A stretch of DNA of 64,000 bases from Xenopus tropicalis (Eukaryota > Chordata > Amphibia > Anura > Pipidae). Each line of letters starts with the position of its first letter. Positions within the stretch are counted from its first letter, which is position 1. This document shows positions 10,004 through 23,426 of this stretch, in pieces. Below the pieces are notes generated by a model, which had not been told where the DNA came from, did not search any database, and saw nothing but the letters and a program-made list of their open reading frames with translations. Made by a program: the position numbers and the translations under genes. The DNA lies in contig NC_030678.2 in assembly GCF_000004195.4 (NCBI RefSeq), positions 138,323,047 through 138,387,046 on the forward strand. The letters run 5' to 3'.

Positions 10004-12795
10004 ATTGGCATTTTGTCATTCCATTTCCACCGTTCAGCTATGGTGTGTTCACCTCTATCAAGACAGATCATTAAAATCGCTTGAACTTTTGTAGAAAGCC
10101 CTGAAAAGCTTGAAAAATTTGAAAACAGTAGATCTGAGGGGGAAAAAAAATAATTTTAATGAAAAAAAAGCCTTTAAAAAAAAAATATCTGAGCTTAAGT
10201 TTCACTGGTGACTAGAAAGAAAAATGGATAGCTCACTGGCATGTTTATGTTGAATAAACATGGCAGTGGCCAGATCATTCATATACATGATCCTATAGTG
10301 GTATCCCACCATGGACACAGGGGTCGAGCCGCACTACCATAAGCCTTTGACTAGAGGTAACAGACAGCAATAAAAGCTGCAATTGCAGGGACAGTGAGGG
10401 ATCCCCATATGTGCAAATCTATGTGCAGTGCTGCCTGCTTTCTGTTGTGCTGAATAGGGAAGGGGTGGAAAGTGGGTAACATATGGGAGCCCCAAGGTTG
10501 GTCCATCATTCAGATCATGTAAGCTGGGCTGGGTCAGGAGACAAATAGGGCTACAGAATCCTACCTATGGGCTCTTGTTTCCAATATGGTGTGCTGTGCT
10601 GGCAGCTTTCTTCCACTATTGGCACAGGCGCAAGTGATCAGTGGCATTGCTAGAAAAGCCCAATTATCTTATAATTTATACTTCACTGAACCAGAGCTTC
10701 TTATCAAACTGGATGTGACCCACATTCCTATTTCTAGGTTGGCAAATCTACTAATGTCCCAGAAACAGAATCTACTTGGCACAGAGGATGGCACTGTATG
10801 TCTATTGTGGGCTGCTCAGTTCCTCTGTGCCAGACCATTGGTTAGAGCTGTGTGTAAAATACTCAGAGATAGTTTCAATGTGCTCCTTGCTGGCCTCTGC
10901 TAAATTGTCTGTGGTTTTGATAATGAAGCGTGAGAATCAATAAGAACAGAAGAAGCAGACTGCCCCAGCGGCGGTGTCTCCGGGTTTCTATCTCTGTGTC
11001 CTTTCTAAACAAAACACATTTATCCGGCAACAGGAAATGGCAAGAGTGGGTCAGCCGGGTGATTACTGGGGAAGGCAGACATTTTCACACAGATAGAAAA
11101 CTGCACATTCGCAGAAAGATGTACAAGCTTCGTTGGCTCGATTTTTTCATTAAAAATAATTATGTTCAAATGAAAATTGATGGCAAAAACAGGGGGTGCC
11201 TAATCTGCAGTATTTCAGCTGTTTAACTACAACTCATACCTCAACAGCATCTGCCATGGGCGGATTGTAATGAAGGCTTGGGAGACACCCCAAACCAACA
11301 GCAATGCATTTCCTACAACAGACACGATAAGGGTATTATTATACATGAAGGTGGCACTGCAGTTGCACCAAAGGAATACACACATTACTGAAGGACAGAA
11401 ATGATGCCAACTGGACATAGAAATTTTTCTACACAATTGCATCTGTGAAAACAATTTCTTTAGTTTTTACATAACTGCATCAAGCACAACTTCCCCTGGT
11501 CACCGCAATAATGCTGAAATTCTGGGGAAAAAATGCTGCATGGTGGGAAAAAAAACATGGCGATTGCTCTTGAAATTGCACCTTACACACTGTACTAGGG
11601 CCCTAAAATACCCCCAATGTCTTCTTTCCTAATTTGGAAAACAGGGCAGGACTTATCTAGACTGGCCAACATCACAGCTGCACCCCATGATATCACAGCC
11701 TGTCTCCCTGCCCGGCTTTTGACAAGGGGAAAGGTGGCAACTCTACCACACCCACAGTCATTCTCTAGATCTTGTCATTTTTTGGCAACCCAAAAATTGT
11801 TTTTGATCATGGCCATGCTTACCTAACAAACTAATGCTTAAATAAAGTGGGAGGAGGTAGCGAGTGTTCAGGTCCCAGCTGATATTGGTACCACCATGAA
11901 GGATGTCCATGTACATCCACTGATACAACATCCAGCGCATTTTAGTAGCACCTGTAGCATCTCTACCCTGTAAACAAAGCAGCAGGACCTAAACTTAAAG
12001 TATACATAGGACTTCTTTTCATGTTCTCCTTCCAAGAATTTGTCCATCCAGCTCAGTCATAGAAGCCCATTGTCTTTTCAATACTGAGAACAATGTCTCA
12101 GGCCCCAGATCTAAATAGAACAAGTACACAGTATAAAGGGAACAAAAGCTTTTCAAAGCCCGCCAGATGCTTCACAGGGAGGCCGCTAGTGGAGGAGGGG
12201 TTCAGGTTTCCAATGCAGCATACCCTCCACCTGAGTCAGGGGCTGCCAAGGGACTGTAGAAAAAAAAAAAAAAAGTCCCAAGAATCAAGCAACCCACACT
12301 AGCCACATGTTGGTACCTTCTATAATGACATTAACAACTTCACTGCCAAATATTCCTGAATTGTTACGTTCTTTAGGCTGCCCATGCATCGGTCCAGCCT
12401 CGTTATTATTCCACAGGTATGCTATTGATACAGTAGCAGCATATGTTGCTTATGCAGCAATAAAACATACACAGAATGTGCCGTTGTACCATCTTGCCCA
12501 GAAAAGATGCCGAGGAAGTCACGTGTATCTGAGAATAAACTCATCCACCGCCGCATCATTATTTGTCATCTGATGATATTGTGGTTGCTATTGCTAAGTG
12601 CCTGATAGACACGATTCCAGGAAGTGAACTTCTCTATTAGCAACATCTGATTCTCTGCCCATGTTCCCCATCTCCCTGGCAGGAGCTGACATTCCTTAAA
12701 GGGGAATCATCGCTATTGTAAAAAAAAAAAAATCCATGAAGTTTTAGTGGAGGTTTAGGGGAGAACTAGGCAGGAAAGCAGAGAAGTAATATTAC
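10004..12795. other. Intergenic between pym1 and mmp19, no gene seen
   Basis: Short open frames occur (for example 10586-10903 and 10930-11226). None has recognisable motifs, splice context or family resemblance. Human has a TMEM198-like locus between MMP19 and PYM1; I see no multi-span membrane exon here. Confidence 0.5.
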
Positions 12796-12803
12796 CTCTA
12801 AGG

Positions 12804-13085
12804 CAGTGATTCACCAACCACATGGATGTTGCTCTCAGTGCCCCCAAACCAGGTAGTTATTTTTGAATTCCTGACTTGGGGGCAAGTTTTGGTTGAATAA
12901 AAACAAGATTTCCTACCAAATAAAGCCCCCTGTAAGCTGATCTTGTGCACAGAGGCTCCCTAATAGCCAATCTTAGCCCTTATTTGGCACCTCCATGAAC
13001 TTTTATGATGCCTGTGTTGCCCCCCCCCCCCAAAGATTTTTACATTTGGCTGTGGCTCATGAGTAAGAAAGGTTGGGGATTCCTG
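12804..13085. mobile_element. hAT miniature element, TSD CTCTAAGG
   Basis: The 8-mer CTCTAAGG stands at 12796-12803 and 13086-13093. The ends CAGTGATTCACCAACC and GGTTGGGGATTCCTG are imperfect inverted repeats. The 282-bp body is noncoding and includes a run of C at about 13021-13032. The 8-bp duplication and CAG ends fit the hAT superfamily. Confidence 0.88.
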
Positions 13086-13093
13086 CTCTAAGG

Positions 13094-14720
13094 TGTGCAC
13101 TCATGCACAAATTTTAAGGCCAGCACACAAAAAAAACTGTAGCACGCACAAAGATTCTTGTGTAAAACACACCTTTTGACCAGGGGGTCCACAGGTTATG
13201 TTGCCCATAGCAACCAATTAGCAACTAGAATTTACTGATTAACTACAATACAAGCAAGTGGTTGCTATGGGCAACACTATAATAAATATGCTCTCAAGTG
13301 TTTGTTAATTTTGGCGAATTGGACACAATTGTGTCAGGCATAGTGTTTTATGAGTCTTCAGGCAAGGAAACAAGTGTGGTTGACCAGTTTTGAACTCGAA
13401 TGGGAGTCAGCAACCCAAAGGTTATCTGAATATAGAAAGTGTATTGACAGTTATTTATATCAGGATTTGCTGACACTCTGAGCTTCCAAAAAAAAAGAGC
13501 CAAAACCCTCATATTAGCAGTAGCAGTGAAACATTGGGGGTCCCCCCCCCAAAGGTTTTTTTTGGGGTCCCCACCCCTCCCCTTAGCCAAAACCCACAAC
13601 ATAGAAAAACCTGTGGGTCACCTGTCATCCATGGTCCCATGGTAGCAGACCCGGGTGCTCCCTGTGACTGCAGGGTTTGCTTGCTCTGTAGTTACACCAC
13701 TGATAAGCAGTCTATGTCTAAAACTGCTAATATCTCAAAAACCACTAACAATAGAAAATCAATGTAAATTGAAAAGTACTCAGAGGACAACATAAAAAAA
13801 AACCCACATTTCTAGCCTCTAGGTCACAGATTCCCAAAATGTAGCGATAGACAGCCATGGGAGCCCCAAAGTAGTGGATAGGGAGGGCGGTGTAAAGGTC
13901 AATTAAATAGGGGATTTAACATCTTTATTTGTTCACTTGGGGCTCTGGAGGTCAAGTCCTCTGGTGGACCAATGGGTCTCCAAACTGACACTGCACCACA
14001 TGCTGGACAGAAAACAGGGCTGCAGTAGGACTTGAGCCCAAAAAGCTTGAAGAACTGCACCCCAAACATTATGTGTGCTTGGCACGGCTATAGGGCTCTC
14101 CCATTGGTTAAGATTCCCACGGTCATAGGCCTGTTATCTTAAAGTGTTATAGTTACATGATGGGTTTTTCTTTAAACTCACATGATATCTGCTCCTTAGT
14201 GTCATTTTTGTTTTCATTTCCTACAGACAAGTACATATAAACAGAATTTAAGGGCAATGGCACATGTGGCCTTTTGTATTCCTCAACAAGAAAACCAGTA
14301 ACAAAACAGATCATATGAACTTTGGTGCTTACACAAGTAACTTTACTAAAGAAATGTAGCTAAGTTTATACTGTACCAGTGCAGAGAGCTTCTGCCCCAC
14401 TTCCCACATACAGCACTTCTCTGTCCCTGAATATATTTGTCCCCAAAATGTCCCTGGCACAAGGGAGGCTTAGGGATGTTCTAATGAGGTGGGGGCCATT
14501 AACCCACTTCATTAATTATTCTCACATCTTTATTTTTATACAGTCTGTGCACAGAATATCTGTACAGTGATTGCCTTGTCTATAATCCTTACTATTACTT
14601 TTAGGGGCAGAGTTATGACACCAGAAAAATAGAAGCTGGGGGCCACCAGCAACTCTCTCGCTGTATTGACTTAAAATTCCATGTACTCGTCAACAGCCTT
14701 CAGGCGCTGACCATAAACTG
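13094..14720. other. Intergenic, small hairpin repeat and simple sequence only
   Basis: At 13200-13275 the ends GTTGCCCATAGCAACCA and TGGTTGCTATGGGCAAC form a short foldback. It is related to the repeats at 49662-49770 and 59430-59490. A C run lies at about 13543-13551. Otherwise I recognise nothing. Confidence 0.5.
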
Positions 14721-14728
14721 ACTACATC

Positions 14729-14876
14729 CAGACTCGGACTGGCAAACTGTGGATTCTGGCAAATGGGCTGCTGTAAAATGCCATAGTCAGTCACTTATTA
14801 GTGGGTTGGAGTAAGTTGTTTGGGCCTCTGTGTACATGAAATGCCAGGGCTGATTTTAAATCCCAGTCCAGACCTG
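14729..14876. mobile_element. hAT miniature element (CAGGTCTGGACTGG type), intact copy
   Basis: The 148-bp element has ends CAGACTCGGACTGG and CCAGTCCAGACCTG. Flanking 8-mers ACTACATC (14721-14728) and ACTACAAC (14877-14884) differ at one base. Its reverse complement aligns end to end with the interrupted copy at 50705-52561. Confidence 0.82.
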
Positions 14877-14884
14877 ACTACAAC

Positions 14885-15458
14885 GCTCTAACAAATGAAC
14901 TGGGCTGGGAGTTATGCAGTTGTATTTTAACAGCAGTGTTGCATCTACTCTGGAGTACTGTACAGAAATGGTACTCACCCATTTGGTACAATAGAATTAA
15001 GGGACAATTGTCCTGTTTCCTCCAAGTTTGCCAACGCCCTGGTGTAATGGAGTGTGAGCACATCACGAGATACTGACAGATCTGCAGATAGCTGCCAAAG
15101 AAATTACTCACAGAGCACATACATTTCAAAATAAAAAGTTGACAATCAGCACCATTAACCACTTTTAATTGCTAACGTAGGCACTTAAATTTTATATTTA
15201 TTATGTCACCTTGCAAAACAGCAAGTATAGACATGAGCACATTTATTAAATTCTCAAAAGCCTATGACTTTTTTTTGTAACACAGTAACATACTGATCTA
15301 GGAGTTTAGTAATGGCATTCTGTTAACTGATCCTCAGGGTATTGCTGCTTTTTTCGGCTTTTATTCAAATACAGAAACTTAGATATAAATATTCATGCTG
15401 TAAAAAAAAAAAGAATTTACAGACAGTAGATAAAACCCTACCAAGTGCATTTACACAT
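14885..15458. other. Intergenic, nothing recognised
   Basis: AT-rich single-copy-looking sequence with short A and T runs. No gene or repeat boundary can be supported. Confidence 0.45.
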
Positions 15459-15733
15459 GGGGACAGATTTATGAATGCGCAACCCTTTGGGCTCGAGCAA
15501 TCATAACAGAAATCTTGCGTGAGTTTGCTAAATCAACCTGGGTTTTGAGTGGAAAAAGTGCTGCAATTTTCGTGAATTTCCATGACTGTGCTTCTGTAAA
15601 AGAGAAACTAAAAGCTGTTTGGGGAAATTTATGGAAATTGCAGAGCTTTTTCCACCCAGTATAGCAAACTCACGTGGAGTTTTTCTTTATATTTGCTTGA
15701 ACCCAAAGACTCACGTAATCAAAATTTGGCCCT
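15459..15733. mobile_element. Foldback MITE, GGGGCAGATTTAT-type relative
   Basis: The left arm GGGGACAGATTTATGAATG...CTTTGGGCTCGAGCAA is mirrored by TTGCTTGAACCCAAAG...AAATTTGGCCCTT on the right. The outer motif resembles the elements at 35084-35411 and 40525-40846. Target duplications are not clear. Confidence 0.6.
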
Positions 15734-15905
15734 TAGACTGTTAGCACTCCCTATTACATATTGGTCCAATGCTCCACAAAAGTTCCCCAGAATTAATATA
15801 ACAAATACATGGAGCAACTTATATTACAACTGAATTTTTATTAAAAAAAACACAAAAAAAAACCAAAACACAAAACACATTTTTTAAGAAGTATTTTGTC
15901 AAGGA

Positions 15906-16180
15906 CAGGGGTGCACAAACATGGACCCTGGGCCAACTTCAGGGAAGGAATAAAAAATAACCAACCCCAGCATGCAACATTCTCACTAACAGCAGTTCTC
16001 CATGACTAGAATACCATTGCTAAGTTAGCCAATAAAAGGTATCACACACTCTGTTTCCTGCTTTGATCACTGGCTAATGGTACAACACTCAGATACCATA
16101 CACTGAGACTGCAATAAGGCCCTCTATCTTGTTATTCTGCTCGAAATCAGCCATAGGAAAAAAAGATCTGTGCACCCCTG
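15906..16180. mobile_element. Probable hAT miniature element
   Basis: Twelve-base perfect terminal inverted repeats CAGGGGTGCACA and TGTGCACCCCTG bound 275 noncoding bases. The flanking 8-mers GTCAAGGA and GTGTAAAG share only part of their bases, so the duplication is decayed or absent. Confidence 0.6.
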
Positions 16181-18086
16181 GTGTAAAGAGAGAAGCAAGA
16201 GGGGTCAGTGTAATGATACACACCATGAGAATACACAGGTACATTGTCTGCTGCATAACAGTGTATCTCTAATGGGTAAGCCAATTTGTATTTGCATTTT
16301 AACTAATTGTCCATGAACAACAAGAACATACAGACTTGTCTGAACCCAGAACTATTTTCACTTAGAGCGTACATTATTCTGTGGTACTACAGAGATTAGG
16401 AAGCATCCAGTTAGCAGAAGAAATATAGAGCCCAGTTTATAAATAGAACCAAATTCAATCCCCATTAATTCAATGGTCTTTGGGGAAGCACAATTGCTTA
16501 TTTATATTTATACTAACTCATTTGGTTGTTTTTGTACTTAATCAGTTTTAGCATGTTCAATGCATACACCCGTTTATTGTACAGCAAATATGTGGTGTGT
16601 TATAATTATATATCAACATCAGAATGAAAATTACACCCAAATAGTAAAATGTTAATTAAATCCCATTTTATACATTTATACAATTATTTCAATCATCAAA
16701 CCTTTTGTCGACACATTGTGGCAAAAAATAAAAATAAAGCTAAACTAGCACAGAGAAGAGATTTTGTCTAAATTCATCTAATTCTCCCATTGTAACAGTT
16801 TACAAACAGGGCCCCTAATTGCTTTCCTATACAGTGCTCCTTTCCATTTATATGCTGAGTGGGATGCTTTCTATTACAAAAGAGAGTCAAATAAAACACC
16901 GGCAGCACCTGGCTGGCTCCTATTTCCATGTTACTCTGATATAGGCTTCTAATTCATGGTTTTGATGGCTTTTAGATTGTTAGTATTAGGTGGCCAACAT
17001 TTATATAGGATGGGATCTAAACCTGAAGCACAGCCAAGGCACTTTAACATGTAAATACAAGATTGAAACAAATCCTCCTTGTGCTATACATAATCTAAAT
17101 ACTTTGTTCAGTTGTACCTTTAGAGTGAAAGAAGCAAGACTACATTTTAATCTGCACGAGTATCTACACTCAAAGGCAAGAGAGCATGTGAATTTCAGTC
17201 ATTTTGCCTGCTGCATTTTTATGATGCTAAAACCAAATGCCCAAGATCACCCTTGGGCACCCACAGCCACAAGCTTGTTAAAGTGTGTGTTGACATGAAT
17301 TATGTGACCAATTCCCATGCTGATATTTTCCACAATTCCCCTGTGGAAGAAATGGAAAGTGACTTTGGGTATATCTAGTCTTGTTTTAGAGATCAAAAGA
17401 AAAAGGTAGCAGCCAAAAAGCTGGAAATCACAGTGTACCATTGCCTAATTAATGTGTCACAACAAGAGCGCACACGAATCAAGATGAGTTTTGGAACGTG
17501 AATTGTTAAACATCTCCAGCACACACAATGTTTATATGCAATGCCACAAGACAAACAAACACCCCTACCTGACATGTCTACACTTTTGTAACTATATATA
17601 GATATTTCATTATCTGGATTTTCGGTACAATCTAGCCAGAGAACTATATGATTCTTACAAACCATAAAGGCTACTAATACACCTTTTTCTAATATTACTT
17701 TTATATTTGTTTATGTAGTTCTTCCTTAACTGTGGGGCCACCCACGGAGGGATTTGCGACCTCTGTTGCATACCGAGTGGTATGTGGCTGTATAACTATT
17801 TGGCTAGCTGCTATAGGTGTTACTGGCTTCACCTGCAGTTGTACTCCTGCGTGAGTCTATTGCTTCTAGCTGATCTTCCTTGCCTCCTCCCACAACTCCC
17901 ACTAGGTAAGTGGTTAATGATAAAAATCTCCCATGAACAGCACCATAGTTTTGCTCATGGCTTGTAGGAAAGAGGGGTCCTGTCTGTAGAAGAGACCAGT
18001 GGGTATATGGCAGAGACTTCAACCTATATTTCTTCAGAAATTGCTAAACTACACACTCTGATAACAATATACTGCAAACTCCTGAT
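16181..18086. other. Intergenic, nothing recognised
   Basis: AT-rich DNA with scattered short frames (16990-17298, 17393-17665) that lack family features. A long pym1 3' UTR could reach into this stretch; AATAAA-like signals occur on the minus strand but none is decisive. Confidence 0.45.
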
Positions 18087-18325
18087 TAGGGTAATGTCCC
18101 ATGCGGAGATTAGTCGCCCATGATAAATCCCTGTTTCCCTGAAAAGCCTTTACACAGACAATAATGGGAAGCAGGTAACTCCACATGATTCCAAAAACCG
18201 TAGTGATGCATAGGCCTTTCCACTGGCGATTCCCTTTATTGCTGATGAAAAGGCTTTACCGGAAGATTTGCCCGCAATAGCAGAGATTTATTACAGACAA
18301 CTAGTCCCCCCATAGGACATTACCT
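18087..18325. mobile_element. Degenerate foldback related to the GATTAGTCGCC palindromes
   Basis: It has ends AGGGTAATGTCCCATG and CATAGGACATTACC, and the left arm carries GGAGATTAGTCGCCCATGATAAA. The arms are much more diverged than in the 2581 or 51131 copies, suggesting an older subfamily. Confidence 0.6.
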
Positions 18326-19131
18326 TTAACTGCCATTTAAACAAATAGGGCTACTACTGATTCCGGATAAGTAAGGTGTTTTTAAAAATGGCACTTGCCC
18401 ATAATTCTGTGAAGGTTTTGCATAATAAATCAAGCACACCTAGTAATGAAGAACCTGCTTTTATAGACTACTTGTGTTAATGCTTTGAGAAATTGTGAAT
18501 AAAGGGGATCTTTATCACATAACTGAGTGGAGGGGAACATGTTACCACAACCAGAATTTAAAACAAAAGCTCCCATTCCATATAAAGGAATACATTCAAA
18601 TGAAACGGTTACACTTATTGCTTCACACGCATGTACATTGACCCTATGCTCAAAAACAGCATTGTGGGAAGTGTTAGAGCCCAGTGCAAATGAATGAGAC
18701 AAATGAAAAGTGTGGAGACGCAACCTATAAGGCTTCATACGTCTCTCAGTAAGAAGTATTTTTTGTTTTTTTTTAAAACTGAATTATCCATTAATGAGCT
18801 AAAATCTGTTTGAAACTATACATATAAAGGCAACTTCAGATCATAAAAAAAGGGAGGGGAGGATCTACATTTGGGGGGGCAGTAAGGCATAATGGAGGTC
18901 CTTCAACACAAAAATGCTAACTTGAAAAAACTGCACTGAAACAGGATGAAAAAAAAACAAAAAAAAAACTAGGTTAAAGGCATACCATGTTTTAAGACAA
19001 AAACAACCAACCAGCAGCTCTCAAGCTGTTGCTTTACTACAACTTGTTCCACACAGATGTTGGTAACTGTAGTTTATCAATGGCTGGATATCCCTGTTCC
19101 AGAACATGAAGGCCATCCCCATACTAGTGAT
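18326..19131 (-). other. pym1 3' flank, probable 3' UTR
   Basis: The stretch directly downstream of the pym1 stop codon. It has A-rich patches (18948-18970) and no clear, well-placed polyadenylation signal, so the transcript end is unresolved. Confidence 0.4.
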
Positions 19132-19609
19132 TTATAAGTCCAGCTCTAGGTCCTCTATCTCTTCTTCTAAAGCTTTCCTTCTGGACAGTTTTTCCAGCTG
19201 CTCTTTGGATGGCTCTTTGATCTCCCCAGAGTCTATTTTCTGTTGTAATTCCTCCACCTGACGAAGCTTTTTGCGCAGGTTCTTTATTTTCTTGGCTCTC
19301 TCTGCTGCAGGGTTGTCACTGCTTGCTGACCCATTCTTATGTGCGGATGTCAAATTCTTTTGCACAGGGGTTTCTGAAATGTTAACCCTCTCCAGATCTT
19401 GCCGTGCGTCTTCCACCTGCTCACGCTCCCCTTTCTCTTGTTTCCTTTTCTCTTTGCGCTTCATGTTCCTCTTGGCTGTTTTGGACAAGGTGGTATCAGC
19501 ATCTGGTTTTGACGGCTGCTGGGTTTTGCCTGTGGAGGCATCAGTTTCACTTAGTCCAGGAGGCAGAGAAGGTTTGCTCTTAAAGAACTTGACATATTTA
19601 TTTTCATAC
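19132..19609 (-). CDS. pym1: pym1 coding exon 3 (last)
   Basis: The acceptor TTGATTTCTTGCAG precedes 19609 and the stop TAA is at 19134-19132. The exon encodes residues 42-200 of a 200-residue protein (human PYM1 is about 204). It has YENKYVKFFKSKPSLPPGLS after the Mago-Y14 binding segment. A basic region (KTAKRNMKRKEKRKQ) follows. The C-terminal coiled coil starts AKKIKNLRKKLRQVEELQ, and the protein ends EEEIEDLELDL. PYM binds 40S ribosomal subunits through its C-terminal part and disassembles exon junction complexes in the cytoplasm by binding the Mago-Y14 dimer. The frame continues upstream of the splice site into intron, so the first residues of the raw open frame are not part of the protein. 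Confidence 0.97.
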
Positions 19610-20404
19610 CTGCAAGAAATCAAATAGGACAAAATCTTGAGCCTGTTCCCTGAAAGCATTATGGGCACTTCCACACTGTTCACTCTTGATTCCCATAAAG
19701 CATTGTTATAATGGCTGTTCCAGTTTGGTAGTTGGTCCAGTCTGCGTTCTTCTACTCTATGTTTTTATATTAAGAAGCATGCTGGGTCATCCTTATTACA
19801 GAGAGCAATGGATTTTGGGCTTGGTGAACATCAAATGAATAAGCCTTGCCCATCAAATGGTCTTTATTGCAGCAATACCACTTTTTTCCCCCTCATTTTT
19901 CTAATGAGGTTCTTATTTCATATCTGGCGGGCCGCCTATTAAGAATCTAAGCTGTTTGGAATTTCTTGACTTTAATGGGACATGAATGATTCAGAAAAAT
20001 ATAATATTTCACAGTATTCTCTAATAGCAAACTACTTGTACTCAATTCTAAAAATCCTAAGAGCTGTACCTCAGGGCACTACCCATGGAGCAACAGCTGT
20101 TTAACATTCTAATGTCAGGAAAGACACTTTCCCTTTTGTGGCACACTGGAGATGGCTTCGAACCAACAAGAAACTAAGCAGGATATATTTCAGAAAATGG
20201 TTGAACCTGATGGACATGTATCCAGGGAGGAAGAAGAGGAGTAAATGGACCGCAGGGAAACTGGATATATATCACCAAGCAAAAAGTGAAGTGACTAACC
20301 TTTTTATGATGGAAATACATGAATTTAACCAACATGAAAGGCATACAAACCTGACCCAGATGCTTCTAAAGTGCAATATATCATTTGGAATGAGTAATAC
20401 ATAC
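19610..20404 (-). other. pym1 intron 2
   Basis: A 795-bp intron with canonical GTATGT and TTGCAG borders. No repeat ends or RNA genes are seen. The plus-strand open frame at 20138-20479 is antisense to this intron and exon 2 and is not a gene. Confidence 0.85.
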
Positions 20405-20498
20405 ACTGGTACTTCTTCTTGGGGCACATATCCCTCCTTCACTTTCCTCTGCTTTCTCCAAGAACCGTCTGGCCGTTGAGTGGCTGCTATGTACTTTC
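20405..20498 (-). CDS. pym1: pym1 coding exon 2
   Basis: Ninety-four nt between acceptor ...CTGTTTCCAG and donor GTATGT. It supplies the last two bases of Gly11, residues 12-41 and the first two bases of Val42. The peptide [20 protein letters not shown] and the following [10 protein letters not shown] are the highly conserved N-terminal region that grips Mago-Y14. Phases fit exons 1 and 3 exactly (G|GA and GT|G). Confidence 0.97.
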
Positions 20499-21886
20499 CT
20501 GGAAACAGTTGAATGGATTCAGTTTCATGTATAGTTCATGTTACTACAGCAGCTTAAATATTCTGGTTATGAAGACTATGAAGCTTGTACAATTTTAGAA
20601 CAGTATATGTGTTATGGCTGATGAAAAATCCCTTTTATTGCTAGACAAGGCTTTCGTTGATCATGTTAGCATGTGTTTGGGAAAGCTTTACTTAGTTGCA
20701 TTTCATTCTAACAGATCTATCATCTATCTACCATACACTACAGTCAAATAGTGACCTCTAGTGGACAAGTCACATACAAAACATTGATGCATTGCTTTCA
20801 CTGTTTGAACACAAAACTTGGCATCTACCTGGCCTATGCCAGGCATGGGTGTGCCCTTGTTATTTGTCACAATAAGAGCCCTTTTGAGTTATAAGTTCAG
20901 CCTAAAGCTCCTTCAGAGACTTGAGAAAGTGGATGGGATACCCACTCTAAATTCCAGTTAGGGTGAGATTTGGGGTAAATGCATTGTTTCTGAATTACTG
21001 ACTTGAGAAGACAATTTTAGTTACCACTCTGTAAAACTCTTAAAAAATGTACTATTTTTTTCCTTGGAAAGTGAGTGTGATTCCTTGCTCCCAGCATGCA
21101 ATAGGGGATCACAGATCTAAATGGAGTGATAGTGCTCAGCACTGTATATATAGCAGAGGAACCCTCAGCATTACCAACAAATAGATCCGAATAGCCAAAG
21201 AAATTGAATTCACACTGACAAAGTGGCACAGTTATCATGTTTGATAAATGTATCTATTCATTAAAAATGTATTTGTCAGGAAAACTTGGATTAATGGGTA
21301 ACATACCAAACTATATTTGATACTTGAAAAATCAGCCACAGCGTTTTTATATTTTTGCAGGCTTGATGTAAGCAAACTGTGAACAAATGATAGACTACAA
21401 ATAGAAGAGAGGGCCTGAACAATGGTCTAAAGAATTACTGCCTCAAGGCATCAACAGTTACCATGTGTGTTCTAAAGGCTATCTGCCAGTAGGTTGCTAT
21501 GGGTAACTAGATCTGGTGCAAACTTTGTGAATTTTATTACAAAGCCACATAAAATTTTATTTTCCAGAAAAAATATATTTTAAAGGTAACATAACTTCTT
21601 GACATCTCATGTAAGTTGACCATACAGTACATGTCTAAATTTGGTAAAGTAGCTGATTTCAACCACACCGCCTGGGTATGTATGGCTAAACCAGTTAAGC
21701 AGGCTGACCAGTTGGATACTTTAAGGAAAGGGCCTGCGTATGACAACCTTAACAAAGTTTTTAATTGTAATATAAAGTTCTATTTCCCAATTTACAGAAA
21801 GTACAAGACTAGATTAAAGGACAAATAACAGCAGTGGCAAACAGTGTAATAGGACCTCTGCTGCTGTCAGATTGAAAAAAGGTAGC

Positions 21887-22030
21887 AAATCGCCCCGCCG
21901 CGTCTGCCATCCCGCCGGCGACTTACATGTTCGCCGGTGGGATGGCAGGGGTAGGCAACTCGGGGAGATTAGTCGCCCGCGAACAGGGAGTTAATCGCGG
22001 GCGACTAATCTCCCCCGTGTGCCAGAGCCC
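21887..22030. mobile_element. Right half of the GC-rich palindromic MITE
   Basis: It begins abruptly at AAATCGCCCCGCCGCGTC and runs to CCGTGTGCCAGAGCCC followed by TAA. It is nearly identical to the right arm of the 2581-2919 copy. The left arm is missing with no matching end upstream, so this copy lost one arm. Confidence 0.85.
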
Positions 22031-23329
22031 TAATACATTGAGAGCAATGGTACAGGCAGGGCCAATTGTATATATAGGAACCTAAGGGCCTGTGGCTAAG
22101 GCTGCAGCTTAAGGGGCGGCACTAAGGTGCCTGGAAATTTTTTTTTAAAAAATAAAAAACCTCCTTACTCGCCACCAGATGATATGCATCCGTGTGTGTG
22201 AAATCACTTCCACAACCTGGGGGGTGTTTAGGTCCGGTGCCTTGGGTACAGGGGTATTGAGATTGCATCTGAGCGTTTTCCATCTTAGCAGACAGGAAAC
22301 GAGATGCTTAGGAAAAAAAATGCCATAAATTGCCCCATGTGCCATTCACTTTCAAGGACATGTCAACCCCATAAATAATTTGCTTAATAAAAGAAAACAT
22401 AATTCTAAGCAACTTTTCCTTGTAAATTTATTGAAAAGGTTTAGTGGATTAAAAGTTACTTGTAAATGTAATTGCTATTGAAAGCAATTTTTGCTGAACT
22501 CCTGGTTGTTATGTTTTAAACAATGTTGCAAAGGTCAGTCTCCTCCAGCAAGACAAGTCTGTCAGTCTGCTGCTTGTGTTCCATTGTTTCAAACGCCAGA
22601 GCCACCAGGGCAGAGAATAGCAGCAGACTGGCAAACACTACTTCTAAAAGCAATTATATATACATATTTATATTGCAAATTTGTAATAAATGTATATTAG
22701 AATTATGTTTCCTTTTATTAGGCAAAAAATTATATTGTGGCTGACTTGTCCTAAAGAAACCTTAAAGGTTTCTACCTGTTGCTCTGTCTTAAAACTATTT
22801 TTTGGCAACAAATGTCCTATTTTATGAAAGAGGTTTTCAGTCTGTAATGTTGTAGAGAGCCATGACATAAATGGCATTTGGCCCATTTATCTTCCTGTGT
22901 AAGAACTAAACACACTGCACCCTACACATGTATTATCTACTATAAACATATGTCCTATAGACTACATTTTCAGTGTTACTGGACCTTTAACTGTCATTGC
23001 AAATACTGCACAAAGATTTTTGAAAGCCCTTTACCAGCAATATACAAATAGCAAAATTTTACAAATATTTTGAAAACCATGCAGCTGTAGTAGGCTTTCC
23101 AGACAAAAGGAATTCAAAAGTGTTGATAATCCTTCTCCATGGAGCATGCTAATTGTAAAGGCTATATGTGTGAAGATCAACCATATGCCCACCCAGTGAT
23201 GTAATACAGGCTGTTGGGTCGAGGACTATATCTACATACCGACGTGCTTCTCATCCCAGTGGGATTGTTAAACATGCCTGATTGTCATCTGGATATTTTT
23301 TGCCCATATATCGATCAGGTAGACCAGTC

Positions 23330-23426
23330 TAAGGGCCCCATAAACAGCTGACAAACTGGCAACTCAGAAGATCCCCTTACTTGGCAACGTCGCCAAACAA
23401 ACTAATCTTCCCGTGTATGGCCACCT
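23330..23426. mobile_element. Fragment of a GGTGGCCATACACG-type Harbinger element
   Basis: It ends CCCGTGTATGGCCACCT followed by TAA, the same terminus as the complete element at 54990-55450. The left part (AAGGGCCCCATAAACAG) may be a diverged second end. Only the right terminus is well supported. Confidence 0.5.

Noticed and set aside
10586..11226. Two adjacent open frames of about 100 codons between mmp19 and pym1
   Set aside because: No domain, start context, splice logic or repeat identity; lengths are within chance.
19271..19627. 118-codon plus-strand open frame
   Set aside because: Antisense shadow of pym1 exon 3.
20138..20479. 113-codon plus-strand open frame
   Set aside because: Antisense to pym1 intron 2 and exon 2; the minus strand has the conserved peptide and matching splice sites.
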